Source of the DNA: an uncultured Acidobacteriaceae bacterium
GTDB lineage: Bacteria; Acidobacteriota; Terriglobia; Terriglobales; Acidobacteriaceae
Reading direction: 5' to 3'
Length of the DNA: 64,000 bases
Assembly (NCBI GenBank): GCA_903849645.1
Contig: CAINJJ010000017.1
Coordinates: 37,400 to 101,399, forward strand
Numbering within the stretch: the stretch's first letter is position 1; every line of letters begins with the position of its first letter. A program made the position numbers and the translations under genes. Shown in pieces: positions 41,022 to 48,991 of the stretch. The notes beneath the pieces were generated by a model. That model saw only the letters and a list, made by a program, of their open reading frames with translations. It did no database searches and was not told the DNA's origin.

Positions 41022-41328
41022 GGGGTAAAACCTCCCTGCTGCAGAGCAAGGCTGTGATTTGAAGCATGCGCAATGCGCTCAGGTAAAAGACGAAACCCGC
41101 CGCCATGTCGCTCTTTCTTGTCCCGATTCAAGACACAGGCGGGGAAGAGCGTGTGCGGCTGCCCGGACCGGTCTCAGGGAAGAGAAGAGGCAGAACTCTG
41201 CAAAAATGCCTCTCGATTACCGTTTTTCGGGCGATAGCTGGAAATGATTCTACCCCAAATCATTCCGCCACGCGCGCCAGATTTGCGCTTTCGTCTCAAC
41301 CAGGATGTCCAGGGGACCGAGCCCGGCC
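41022..41328. other. Intergenic spacer between hfq and holB; nothing recognised
   Basis: 307 bases upstream of the Hfq-like gene and downstream of holB. Short open frames here lack ribosome sites and family features. It probably contains the hfq promoter on the minus strand, but I cannot place a convincing pair of boxes. Confidence 0.45.
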
Positions 41329-42429
41329 TCAGTTCCGTTCCAGGCTCACCGCCATGGCGTCCAGCGACAGCGACCGCAGCAGGTTCCTGCGCATTCCCTG
41401 CTCCACCTGCACCAGCGCCCGCGCCGCCCCGTCGATCCAGTCCACGCTCAGCCCGTCCGCCAGCTTCGCCAACTCCGGCCCAATATCCAGATTCCGGATC
41501 AGATGCGGGGTGCCCGCCACCAGCAGCAGCAGGTCTTCCACCAGGCTGCCCAGCGCCCGCAGCGTGTTGATGGTCTTCTCCTGCCCGTCCGCTCCCGCCC
41601 GGTAGCTCTCCGTCGCGTGAAAAAGCTGCGAGTAGTCCGGCTCCCGCAGTGCGGTCCGCAGCAGAATCAGCGCATCCTGGCGGCTGGTCAGGTAAGCCCC
41701 CAGGTCCATGGTCAGCGCCCGTCCCACCGCGCCCTCGGCCAGCCGCGCGGCCAGCGCCCGGTCGGCCGCCTTCAGCTCCGGACGGCGCAGCGCCAGCAGC
41801 CCCTCCAGGTCCGTGGCCGCCAGCGCCCCCAGCCGGTGCACCACGGCCCGCGAGCGAATCGTCGGCAGCAGCTCCTGCGGATTCTCCGTGAGCAAAATCA
41901 GCGACGTGTGCGCCGGCGGCTCCTCCAGCACCTTCAGCAGCGAGTTGGCCGCCTCTTTCATGAACGCAGAAGACGTGAAGATCGTAAACGTCCGGTTCGA
42001 CTCCATCGGCGGCCGGTAATAGGCCACGTGAATCACCTGCCGCACCTGCCCCATCTTGATCAGCAGTTGCGGCGGGTCAGGCGGCACAATCAGCACGTCT
42101 GGGTGCGTCTGGATCAGAATCCGCGTCTCGCGCTTGTCCACGTCGCGCATATCCTCGCGCGCCGCCACCGCCTCCGCCACCCGCTCCTCCAGGTTGGCCG
42201 AGTCCCCAATCCGGCTGCAGTTCGAACAGATCCCGCAAAAATCCGGCAGCCCGTCCGTCTCCGTCGGATGCAGGCAGTTCACCGCCTTGGCCAGCATCAG
42301 CGCCAGCGTATACTTGCCCGCCCCTTTCGGGCCCGCCAATATCAGCGACTGCGGAAACCGCCCCGCCGCGATACTCTCGCGCAGGTGCGTGACCGTGCCC
42401 GGATTGCCAAGAAACTCCTGAAAGCCCAC
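41329..42429 (-). CDS. holB: DNA polymerase III subunit delta-prime
   Basis: 366 residues. The AAA+ clamp-loader fold has a P-loop of the form AGPKGAGKYTLAL, a zinc module (CGICSNC after a Cys near AVNCLHP), and the sensor region FTSSAFMKEAANSLLKVLEEPP, followed by LTENPQELLPTIRSRA. The C-terminal collar is helical (MRRNLLRSLSLDAMAVSLERN). The start VGFQEFLGNP-like N-terminus is typical. It loads the sliding clamp at the replisome. Tmk, its usual neighbour, is 3.7 kb away at 45465. Confidence 0.92.
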   Translation of the reverse strand: MGFQEFLGNPGTVTHLRESIAAGRFPQSLILAGPKGAGKYTLALMLAKAVNCLHPTETDGLPDFCGICSNCSRIGDSANLEERVAEAVAAREDMRDVDKRETRILIQTHPDVLIVPPDPPQLLIKMGQVRQVIHVAYYRPPMESNRTFTIFTSSAFMKEAANSLLKVLEEPPAHTSLILLTENPQELLPTIRSRAVVHRLGALAATDLEGLLALRRPELKAADRALAARLAEGAVGRALTMDLGAYLTSRQDALILLRTALREPDYSQLFHATESYRAGADGQEKTINTLRALGSLVEDLLLLVAGTPHLIRNLDIGPELAKLADGLSVDWIDGAARALVQVEQGMRRNLLRSLSLDAMAVSLERN

Positions 42430-42461
42430 GGCCCGATTTTAGAGCATCCCCGGCCCCACCC

Positions 42462-42610
42462 TGCTTTGTAACAAGGGCACGACGGGGTACCGCGGCGCCG
42501 GGGTGCCCTCTGGGTCGGGCCGGGTCTTGCGCCTCCAAAACCAACAGAATCAGTGGGCTTTACGGTCTGTGGGAAAACTCGCCTCGGTCTTGCTTTGTAA
42601 CAAGGGCACG
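42462..42610. repeat. Two identical 20-base copies of an intergenic repeat
   Basis: TGCTTTGTAACAAGGGCACG occurs at 42462-42481 and again, identically, at 42591-42610, 129 bases apart. A closely related word, TGGAACAAGGGCACGGCTTT, appears near 54.58 kb and GTGTTACAAGGGG near 46.19 kb. The core TTGTAACAA is nearly palindromic. These mark members of the dispersed intergenic repeat family. Confidence 0.8.
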
Positions 42611-42791
42611 GCTTTAACCTGGCCTCAAATACAACAAACGAAGGGATTTAGACACTGCTGGATCTAAGTCGAGATTGCAATCCGACCTTTCTCCCCTCTC
42701 CGCGCCTTATTCTTGCGAGGAATGGCTTCAAGAATTCTTGACCTTCCCCCCAATCCCCCCCGCACCCACAAAAAATATTTGACAAGGACCC

Positions 42792-42820
42792 TTGACATCT
42801 CGTCGGAGATTTTGTAAAGT
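42792..42820 (+). promoter_or_regulatory. Strong promoter of the membrane protein/XRE gene pair
   Basis: TTGACA (42792-42797) and TAAAGT (42815-42820) are separated by 17 bases. CCTTGAC at 42790-42796 is repeated in inverted form as GTCAAGG at 42835-42841, just before the AAGGAGG ribosome site. TTGACAAGG also occurs at 42779-42787. These could be operator half-sites for the XRE regulator encoded by the second gene. Confidence 0.65.
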
Positions 42821-42850
42821 TAGCTTGTCACTAAGTCAAGGAGGCAAGAC

Positions 42851-43255
42851 ATGATCTGCACACCAAACAACGCCGCTGCCAAACGCTACCAATACCGGTT
42901 CATCACCGCGATGGCCTTCTACACGTTCTTCCTGTGCGCCGCCGTCTGGATATTTCCCCGCTACCATCCAACCGGCGTCCTGGCCTACCTGCTGGCCATC
43001 CTGCCCGCCCTCCCCATCATCGGCGGCATCGTAGTCGTCGGCCTTTATCTGGCCGAAGAGAAGGACGAATTCCAGCGCGCCATCCTCGTCCAGTCCATGA
43101 TCTGGGGCATCGGCGTCACCCTTTCGCTCACCACCGCCTGGGGCTTCCTTGAGGTCTTCAAGCTCGTCCCCCACATCGAGCTTTACCTCATCTTTCCCGC
43201 CTTCTGCGCCATCTCTGGCTTCGCATCCGGAATCCTGAAAGCGAGGTACAGATGA
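42851..43255 (+). CDS. Four-helix membrane protein paired with an XRE regulator
   Basis: 134 residues from ATG 42851, preceded by AAGGAGG. Four hydrophobic segments are visible (MAFYTFFLCAAVWIF, GVLAYLLAILPALPIIGGIV, ILVQSMIWGIGVTLSL and HIELYLIFPAFCAISGFASG), with a charged loop EEKDEFQRAIL between the second and third. That loop pattern is common to uncharacterised proteins encoded immediately before small XRE regulators. The stop overlaps the regulator start (ATGA). Function unknown. Confidence 0.8.
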   Translation: MICTPNNAAAKRYQYRFITAMAFYTFFLCAAVWIFPRYHPTGVLAYLLAILPALPIIGGIVVVGLYLAEEKDEFQRAILVQSMIWGIGVTLSLTTAWGFLEVFKLVPHIELYLIFPAFCAISGFASGILKARYR

Positions 43256-43461
43256 AAAACCGCCTCCGTGTTCTCCGCGCCGAGCGAAACTGGTCGCAGG
43301 CCGACCTCGCCGACCGCCTTGAAGTCTCCCGGCAGTCCGTCAACGCCATCGAGACCGGCAAGTACGACCCCAGTCTCCCCCTGGCCTTCAAGCTGGCCCG
43401 GCTCTTTGAAACTCCCATCGAGGCCATCTTCTCCGACGAGGAAACGGGGCTGGCGCAGTGA
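43252..43461 (+). CDS. Small XRE/Cro-like helix-turn-helix regulator
   Basis: 69 residues, one HTH domain: LRVLRAERNWSQADLADRLE, then VSRQSVNAIETGKYDPSLPL, followed by LARLFETPIEAIFSDEE. It is the YozG-like class that binds DNA as a dimer. It overlaps the upstream membrane-protein gene by four bases, so the pair is translationally coupled, and it probably controls the promoter at 42792. Confidence 0.92.
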   Translation: MKNRLRVLRAERNWSQADLADRLEVSRQSVNAIETGKYDPSLPLAFKLARLFETPIEAIFSDEETGLAQ

Positions 43462-43537
43462 ATCCATGTATGCTCGTTGGCGTACCGCGGGGCGCGCTCC
43501 ATCGCCCCGCGAACGCCGACCTGGGAGTCCTGTTCGC

Positions 43538-44533
43538 ATGAGTTTCAAGCCGCTCTTCGCCCTGCTTGCCTGCGCTTTCCCCGCCTTGCTCTCCGCCCAG
43601 CTTCAGGGCCGCGTCGGGGCCGCCCTGCCCAAGGTTCAGGTGGAAAAGCCCGCCGTCGGCCTCGGCCAGCACGACTTCCTCTACGCCGGCGAATCCCTCC
43701 GCCGCAGAATCTTCATCGTCCGCGGCGGCAAGATCGCCTGGAGCTACGAGGACACCGAAGGCAAGGGCGAAATCAGCGACGCCGTCCTGCTCTCCAACGG
43801 CAACGTGCTCTACACCCACCAGTTCGGCATCGTCGAGGTCTCGCCCGACAAGAACGTGGTCTGGAAGTTCGACGCCCCCGCCGGCTATGAGATCCACACC
43901 GCCGTCCCCATCGGCCGCGACCGCATCCTCTACATCCAGAACGGCGACCCCGCCGTCGCTCGCGTCCTCAACAAGTCGACCGGCGTCACTGAAAAGGAGA
44001 TCCGCCTCAAGACCCGGCAGCCGGTCAGCACCCACGGCCAGTTCCGCCACGCCCGGCTCACCCCCCAGGGCACCCTGCTGGTGGCCCACATGGACCTCGA
44101 CAAGGTGGTCGAATACGACGCCGACGGCAACGAGCTTTGGTCCTTCCCCGCCGCCCGCCCCTGGGGCGTCACCCCGCTCCCCGGCGGCAACGTGCTCCTC
44201 ACCGACTCGAAGGGTGTCCGCGAAGTCACACGCCGCGGCGACACGGCGTGGGCCTGGACCCCCGCCGATGCGCCCTCTCTCCAGTTCAGCAACCTGCAGC
44301 AGGCCTGGCGCCTGCCCAACGGCAACACCGTTATCAACAACTGGGTCAACGAGTGGAACATCAAGCCCGAGGAAGAGCTCGGCACCATCCAGGCCATCGA
44401 AGTCACGCCGGAAAAGAAGGTCGTCTGGACCCTCGCCTCCTGGACCGGCCCCGAAGCCCTCGGCCCCGCCACCACCTTCCAGTTCCTCGGCGGCCCCGCC
44501 GCCGAAGACGTCCACTTCGGCGATATCCGCTAG
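43538..44533 (+). CDS. Secreted PQQ-like/beta-propeller protein, function unknown
   Basis: 331 residues from ATG 43538, with GGGAG upstream. A signal peptide covers residues about 1-19 (LFALLACAFPALLSA). The mature part is a repeated propeller: IVRGGKIAWSYEDTEGKGEI, VLLSNGNVLYTHQFGIVEVS, VVEYDADGNELWSFPA and NGNTVINNWVNEW. The blades resemble the PQQ-like and arylsulfotransferase-type propellers, but no cofactor or catalytic residues can be named. The next gene converges from the opposite strand. Confidence 0.75.
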   Translation: MSFKPLFALLACAFPALLSAQLQGRVGAALPKVQVEKPAVGLGQHDFLYAGESLRRRIFIVRGGKIAWSYEDTEGKGEISDAVLLSNGNVLYTHQFGIVEVSPDKNVVWKFDAPAGYEIHTAVPIGRDRILYIQNGDPAVARVLNKSTGVTEKEIRLKTRQPVSTHGQFRHARLTPQGTLLVAHMDLDKVVEYDADGNELWSFPAARPWGVTPLPGGNVLLTDSKGVREVTRRGDTAWAWTPADAPSLQFSNLQQAWRLPNGNTVINNWVNEWNIKPEEELGTIQAIEVTPEKKVVWTLASWTGPEALGPATTFQFLGGPAAEDVHFGDIR

Positions 44534-44545
44534 CGGCGAGCCAAC

Positions 44546-45436
44546 CTACAGCCCAAACGCCTTCCGGATCTTCTCCAGAAACGCCACGATCCGCGGCTCC
44601 GGGTCGCCGGGCCCCAGCGCTTCAAACGGCACGTAGCCCCGATACCCCGACCGGTCGATGATGCCCTTGATCCGCGCCAGGTCCGTCGGCTCGTCCCGTC
44701 CCTCGCGCCCCACGCTCTCCTTGATCTGCCAGGAGACGGCATACGGCACAAGCTTTTCAATCTCGGCGTAAGGGTCGCCCGAGCGCAGGCTCCCGATGTC
44801 GAGGATGCACCCGAACCAGTCGGAGTGAACCGCCTCCATCACCCCGATGGCCTCCGCCGCGGTCTTCAGAAAATCATTGTGCTGTTGCAGGGCCACCACC
44901 ACCCCGTGCTCGCGCCCAAAATCGGCGCACTCCCTGAAGTCGGCGACCATCCACTCCAGCGCCTGCTCAAAGCTGTGACCCGCCGGCCGCTCCCTGCCAG
45001 AGAAGACCCGTATCACCGGCGCACCCAGCTTGCTCGCCGCCACAATCCAGTCCTTCACCATCTGCACGTCGGCCTTGCGCGCCGCCCCGTCCGCCAGCGC
45101 AAAGTCGTTCCGCACGCCCGTCCCGCTGATGGCCACGCCGTTCACAAAAGCCGTGCGCTTGAGCGCGTAGATCACCTCGTCGGCCGGCGCCTTCGGATAA
45201 CCCGGAAAGTAGTAGCCCGTCGCATCCAGCGCATCCACGCCCTGCCGCGCGCAAAAGTGCACCGCATCCGCCAGGGTCATCGCGCCCTTGCGTAGCGGCC
45301 CGTCAAAGGAGAAGGCATTGAGCCCGAGCTTGAGTTTGACCCCAGGGTCGCGGACAACCGGACTCGCACCGGCCGGAACAGCCACACCAGCCATCAGACC
45401 AGCGGAGTGCGTGAGAAAGCGTCTGCGGTTCAACAT
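44546..45436 (-). CDS. Tat-exported sugar phosphate isomerase/epimerase-like TIM-barrel protein
   Basis: 296 residues from ATG 45436 (GAGGGAACCC just upstream). The N-terminus MLNRRRFLTHSAGLMAGVAV is a twin-arginine signal. The rest is a xylose-isomerase-like AP-endonuclease-2 fold: LKLGLNAFSFDG, GVDALDATGYYFPGYP, VIRVFSGRERPAGH, VVVALQQHNDF, WFGCILDIGSLRSGDPY and a final GYRGYVPFEALGPGDPEP. Metal ligands (Glu/Asp/His) are plausibly among these. Export suggests action on a periplasmic carbohydrate. The substrate is unknown. It begins 28 bases after tmk. Confidence 0.83.
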   Translation of the reverse strand: MLNRRRFLTHSAGLMAGVAVPAGASPVVRDPGVKLKLGLNAFSFDGPLRKGAMTLADAVHFCARQGVDALDATGYYFPGYPKAPADEVIYALKRTAFVNGVAISGTGVRNDFALADGAARKADVQMVKDWIVAASKLGAPVIRVFSGRERPAGHSFEQALEWMVADFRECADFGREHGVVVALQQHNDFLKTAAEAIGVMEAVHSDWFGCILDIGSLRSGDPYAEIEKLVPYAVSWQIKESVGREGRDEPTDLARIKGIIDRSGYRGYVPFEALGPGDPEPRIVAFLEKIRKAFGL

Positions 45437-45464
45437 GGGTTCCCTCTCTGCCTGCGGGCCCTGC

Positions 45465-46139
45465 TCAGGCCGACGGCGTGCAGGCGAAGCGCCACAGGTG
45501 CGCGGCCACCGCTTCGGCGATCTTCTGCTGCACTTCGTCAATGCTCAGGTCGCCCTCAATCAGCACCACCCGCTCCGGCTCGCGGGCTGCGATCTCCTTG
45601 TACTTCTCCCGCACGCGGCCATAGAAGCCGTCCAGCTCCTGCTCAAACCGGCCTTCATCCTTGCCGCTCTGCGCCGCGATGCGCTCATTGCGCCGCCGTG
45701 CGCGCGCCAGCGACGCCTCCAGCGAGGGCAGCAGCAGCAGCGTCAGGTCCGGCTGCAGGTTGCCGCAGACCAGCCGGTGCAGATCCAGCACCACCTGCGA
45801 TCCCAGCTCCCGTCCCCCGCCCTGGTAAGCCTCCGTCGAGTCCGTAAACCGGTCGCAGAGCACGATGCGCCCATCCGCCAGCGCCGGCTCAATCACCTCG
45901 GCAATCGCCTGCGCCCGGTCGGCAAACATCAGCGCCATCTCCGCCAGCGGCGCCAGTCCCGCAGAACGCGAGTCAAGCACCAGGCTCCGGATGCGGTCCC
46001 CGGTCGCCGTCCCGCCCGGCTGACGGGTCACCACGGGCAGTTTTCCGCGCTTCTTCAGCCACTCGGCCAAACGGTTGATCTGGGTGGTCTTACCTGACCC
46101 GTCCAGCCCTTCAAGCGTGATAAAAAGTCCCCGCGACAT
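45465..46139 (-). CDS. tmk: Thymidylate kinase
   Basis: 224 residues. It phosphorylates dTMP to dTDP. The P-loop is ITLEGLDGSGKTT; the dTMP-binding motif is TRQPGGTATGDRIR (usually TREPGGT, here Gln replaces Glu); the DRF/Y motif is ALADGRIVLCDRFTDSTEAY followed by QGGGR. The lid region carries RARRRNERIAAQSGKDEGR. It is co-directional with the downstream isomerase-like gene. Confidence 0.95.
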   Translation of the reverse strand: MSRGLFITLEGLDGSGKTTQINRLAEWLKKRGKLPVVTRQPGGTATGDRIRSLVLDSRSAGLAPLAEMALMFADRAQAIAEVIEPALADGRIVLCDRFTDSTEAYQGGGRELGSQVVLDLHRLVCGNLQPDLTLLLLPSLEASLARARRRNERIAAQSGKDEGRFEQELDGFYGRVREKYKEIAAREPERVVLIEGDLSIDEVQQKIAEAVAAHLWRFACTPSA

Positions 46140-46259
46140 GGGCTGAGTCTACCATCCCACCAATTGGGTAAAGACACTCCTGCTTTCATTGTGTTACAAG
46201 GGGATGATTTTTGAATGCTACCGGAGGCAGGCGACTGCGCTCCACTGGAGTTGAAAGAC

Positions 46260-47225
46260 GTGGACTCGAGATTCTTCCACAAACTCTTCGTATGCGGCTT
46301 CCTGACGGTTGCCATGCTCGCCACCCGGCAAGTGAACGCCCAGCACCTGACCCTCGAAGGCCAGACCGGTGGCTTCATCACGCCCACCGCCTACGTGGTC
46401 TACTCGGCAAAGGACAAGTTCTTCTCCCACCCGGCCGTCGGCTACCACTTCGTCAACACCGCCAAGGTCATCGGCAACGTCCAGACCTTCAGCATCACCG
46501 AGGGTCTCGGCAACAAGGCGGAGTTCGGCTACACCCGCAACGTCCACTCCATGGGCGACAGCGTCGCATTCAGCAAGCTGTGGAACTACGACGGCATGAA
46601 CATCTTCCACGGCAAGTTCGTGGCCCTCACTGAAGGCACCTGGAATGAGAAGGTCCCCGGCATCGGCGCCGGCTTCGTGGTCCGCACCGGCGACCACTAT
46701 GTCTCCGGCGCGCTCAACAAGGCCATCTTCGGCGTCGACAAGGCTTACACCAACTACGACCTCTATGTAGCCGCCACCAAGACCTGGCTCAAGCCGCCGG
46801 TTCCGCTCCTGCTCAACTTTGGCTGGAAGGTCACCAACGCCTCCATCTTCGGCCTCGGCGGACAGTCCACCCGCCTCAGCGGCCGCTTCTTCGGCGGCCT
46901 GGGAATCCCCCTGCCCCTCGGCCACGGACTCGCCGCTGTCCCCTCTGCCGGCTTCACCCAGGAGCCGCCCCAGGTCAAGAACCTCAACCTGATCCTTTTT
47001 CCTCCCGGCAGCAAGGCCCACCTGCCCACCACGCTGGACTACGCTGTCCGTGTGACCCAGAAGGAAAACCCCCACTTCAGCTTTGACATCGGCATCGGCC
47101 AGGTGGCGGGCCAGATTGGCTATACGGCGGTCGCCACCGGCGTGGCCAACCCTCCCTACATCGTCATTCCCGTCAACCTTCAGGCTCGCAAAGTGGTTGG
47201 CATGGGTCTGAGCTACCGCTACTAG
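46260..47225 (+). CDS. DUF3034-like outer-membrane beta-barrel protein
   Basis: 321 residues. The start is GTG 46260, with GGAG nine bases before it; an upstream ATG at 46215 lacks support. A signal peptide ends in RQVNA. The mature protein opens with LTLEGQTGGFITPTAYVVYS, followed by alternating strands such as KAEFGYTRNVHSM, GIGAGFVVRTGDHYVSG and YDLYVAATKTWL. It ends in aromatic YRY, which fits an outer-membrane barrel with a terminal aromatic residue. I place it in or near the DUF3034 family by its GGxxTP motif. No function is known. Confidence 0.7.
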   Translation: MDSRFFHKLFVCGFLTVAMLATRQVNAQHLTLEGQTGGFITPTAYVVYSAKDKFFSHPAVGYHFVNTAKVIGNVQTFSITEGLGNKAEFGYTRNVHSMGDSVAFSKLWNYDGMNIFHGKFVALTEGTWNEKVPGIGAGFVVRTGDHYVSGALNKAIFGVDKAYTNYDLYVAATKTWLKPPVPLLLNFGWKVTNASIFGLGGQSTRLSGRFFGGLGIPLPLGHGLAAVPSAGFTQEPPQVKNLNLILFPPGSKAHLPTTLDYAVRVTQKENPHFSFDIGIGQVAGQIGYTAVATGVANPPYIVIPVNLQARKVVGMGLSYRY

Positions 47226-47542
47226 CCCCCGCCTCGGCCAAAAGCCGGGCGCCCCATCCATTCGCCATCCCCTCGGCGAATGGGTGGGATACCGCGACAC
47301 CTCATCAGCCTCTTCATGGCGAAGCAACCCGGCTCGACGCGTCGAGTTACGGCCAGAGTGAACTGCCGCCAACCCACTCCTGCCTCACCACCGCAAGCCC
47401 CGCCTTCCCTCCCCCACCGCCAAATCGGCGAAATCGGTTCCGCCCTCTGCAACTTCTGGCGGCAGACCGGGTTTTGTGAAGTGCGGGCCCAATGAACTGC
47501 ATCCTGTTCAAGCCCGCGGGACATTGATTCCCGGAGGTTCTC
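47226..47542. other. Intergenic spacer with a strong hairpin and a 14-bp palindrome; no gene
   Basis: 317 bases between two envelope-protein genes. It holds a long stem-loop at 47253-47288 and the perfect palindrome CTCGACGCGTCGAG at 47333-47346, which could be an operator for the downstream gene. Otherwise I see nothing. Confidence 0.55.
47253..47288 (+). terminator. Long stem-loop after the DUF3034-like gene
   Basis: CCCATCCATTCGCC (47253-47266) pairs with GGCGAATGGGTGGG (47275-47288) over 14 base pairs with a single wobble and an eight-base loop. No T-tract follows. Its position 28 bases after the stop suggests a terminator or message-end stabiliser. Confidence 0.6.
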
Positions 47543-48790
47543 ATGAAGATATTCCGCTCCGCTCGCCTGCTCCTGCTCACCCTGATGCTCGGCCTCGTTC
47601 CGGCCTCCTCTTATGCCGGGGTCTTCATCAGCGTTGGTTTCGCGCCCCCCATGCTGCCCGTCTACGAGCAGCCCCTCTGCCCGGAAGAAGGCTGGATGTG
47701 GACTCCGGGCTATTGGGCCTATGGGGACGACGGCTACTTCTGGGTTCCCGGCGCGTGGGTCCCGGCCCCCTATGAGGGCGCTCTCTGGACTCCCCCCTAC
47801 TGGGGCTGGTCCTCCGGCTTTTACATGTTCCACTCCGGCTACTGGGGCCGCCACGTCGGCTACTACGGCGGCGTCAACTACGGCTTCGGCTACATGGGCA
47901 TCGGCTTTGTGGGAGGCCGGTGGCACGACCACGATTTTGAATACAACCGCGCCGTCATGCGCGTCGACGAGCGCTTCTCCCGCCACACCTATGAGGACCG
48001 CGAGGTGGTGAACCGCTACACCGTGGCCCGCGACAGCCACATCGCTTATAGCGGCGGCCCCGGCGGCATCCGCCACGATCCGGGCCGCGAGGAACGCATG
48101 GCCGACCGCGAGCAGCACACCGCCGTCACCTCTTACCAGCAGCAGCACGAGTCCGCTGCCCGTTCCGACCGCTCCTCGTTCTTCCGCGCCAACGGCGGCC
48201 ATCCGCAAGTCGCTGCCGTACCCCGCCCCCTGGGCATGGGCAACCACACCCCGCCCGCCTCCATCGGCCAGGCAAACCAGGACCGCTTCGGCAACCGCCC
48301 CCAGGGCCGTCCCGACCAGGGATTCCAGCCCGCGCAAGGCCTCCAGTCGCGGCCAGGGTATCAGAACAACCAGAACCCGGCCTATGGGTCCTCTGGGACC
48401 ACCAACCGCCCCCAGGGCGGACCCGCCTATCGGCCCAACCCAAGCCCGCAGCCGCAGCAGCAGCAGGTCGACAACCGGCCTCAACCGCAACCCCAGTACC
48501 AGCAGCGCCCGCAGCAATACTCGGCTCCGGCACCGCGGGCGCAACCCCAGTACGAACAGCGCCCCCCCTATCAGGCGCCGCAGCAGCAGTACAACCGCCC
48601 CCAGCCCCAACCCCAATACCAGCAACGGCCCCAGCAGTACTCCGCTCCGGCCCCGCGGCCTCAACCTCAGCCGCAATACAGGCCCGCACCGCAACCACAG
48701 TACCGGCCGGCTCCACAGCAACAGCAGTCCCGCCCCGCTCCCCAGCCGCAGCACCAGGAAGCCCCTCGCGGCGACCATGAGCACAGATAG
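47543..48790 (+). CDS. YXWGXW-repeat secreted protein with Pro/Gln-rich tail
   Basis: 415 residues from ATG 47543 (GGAGG before). A signal peptide covers residues about 1-25 (ending SSYAG). The N-terminal domain carries tandem tryptophan repeats of YXWGXW type (MWTPGYWAYGDDGYFWVPGA, then ALWTPPYWGWSSG). A Gly/Tyr-rich stretch (YYGGVNYGFGYMGIGFVGG) follows, then a charged segment. The last 170 residues are Pro/Gln/Arg-rich with a long unit (RPQPQPQYQQRPQQYSAPAP) present twice. It is probably an envelope structural or surface protein. It is followed by a 12-bp-stem terminator. Confidence 0.82.
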   Translation: MKIFRSARLLLLTLMLGLVPASSYAGVFISVGFAPPMLPVYEQPLCPEEGWMWTPGYWAYGDDGYFWVPGAWVPAPYEGALWTPPYWGWSSGFYMFHSGYWGRHVGYYGGVNYGFGYMGIGFVGGRWHDHDFEYNRAVMRVDERFSRHTYEDREVVNRYTVARDSHIAYSGGPGGIRHDPGREERMADREQHTAVTSYQQQHESAARSDRSSFFRANGGHPQVAAVPRPLGMGNHTPPASIGQANQDRFGNRPQGRPDQGFQPAQGLQSRPGYQNNQNPAYGSSGTTNRPQGGPAYRPNPSPQPQQQQVDNRPQPQPQYQQRPQQYSAPAPRAQPQYEQRPPYQAPQQQYNRPQPQPQYQQRPQQYSAPAPRPQPQPQYRPAPQPQYRPAPQQQQSRPAPQPQHQEAPRGDHEHR

Positions 48791-48821
48791 GGGCGGTTCA
48801 CTCCAATGAACGTGCAATGCA

Positions 48822-48856
48822 GCGAGGCCCGCGTTCTATCGCGGGCCTCGCTGTCT
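48822..48856 (+). terminator. Terminator of the YXWGXW-repeat gene
   Basis: GCGAGGCCCGCG (48822-48833) pairs perfectly with CGCGGGCCTCGC (48840-48851) around a TTCTAT loop; TGTCTT follows. This is the strongest hairpin in the region. Confidence 0.75.
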
Positions 48857-48893
48857 TGCTCTCCACTTTCATCCCTCCCTGGCGGAGGGAGCG

Positions 48894-48945
48894 GGGGGCT
48901 TCAGCCCCCTTAAAACCGCTCGAATATGCAGGGCCTTCAGGCCCG
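48894..48945. repeat. Palindromic intergenic repeats (GGGGGCTTCAGCCCCC and GGGCCTTCAGGCCC)
   Basis: GGGGGCT (48894-48900) pairs with AGCCCCC (48903-48909) across TC. GGGCCT (48931-48936) pairs with AGGCCC (48939-48944) across TC. The word CAGGGCCTTCAGGCCCG at 48929-48945 recurs exactly at 54718-54734. Members of the dispersed family. Confidence 0.75.
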
Positions 48946-48991
48946 GATCAGGCCCGGCCCAGGGCAATCTTCAAAAGGCAAAACGGCCGTT

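Larger units (their letters stand above)
42430..42850. other. Repeat-bearing intergenic region and promoter of the downstream gene pair
   Basis: 421 bases without a gene. It contains the two 20-base repeat copies and, near its right end, a strong promoter for the membrane protein/XRE pair. The remainder is low in coding character and includes runs of C and A. Confidence 0.6.
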
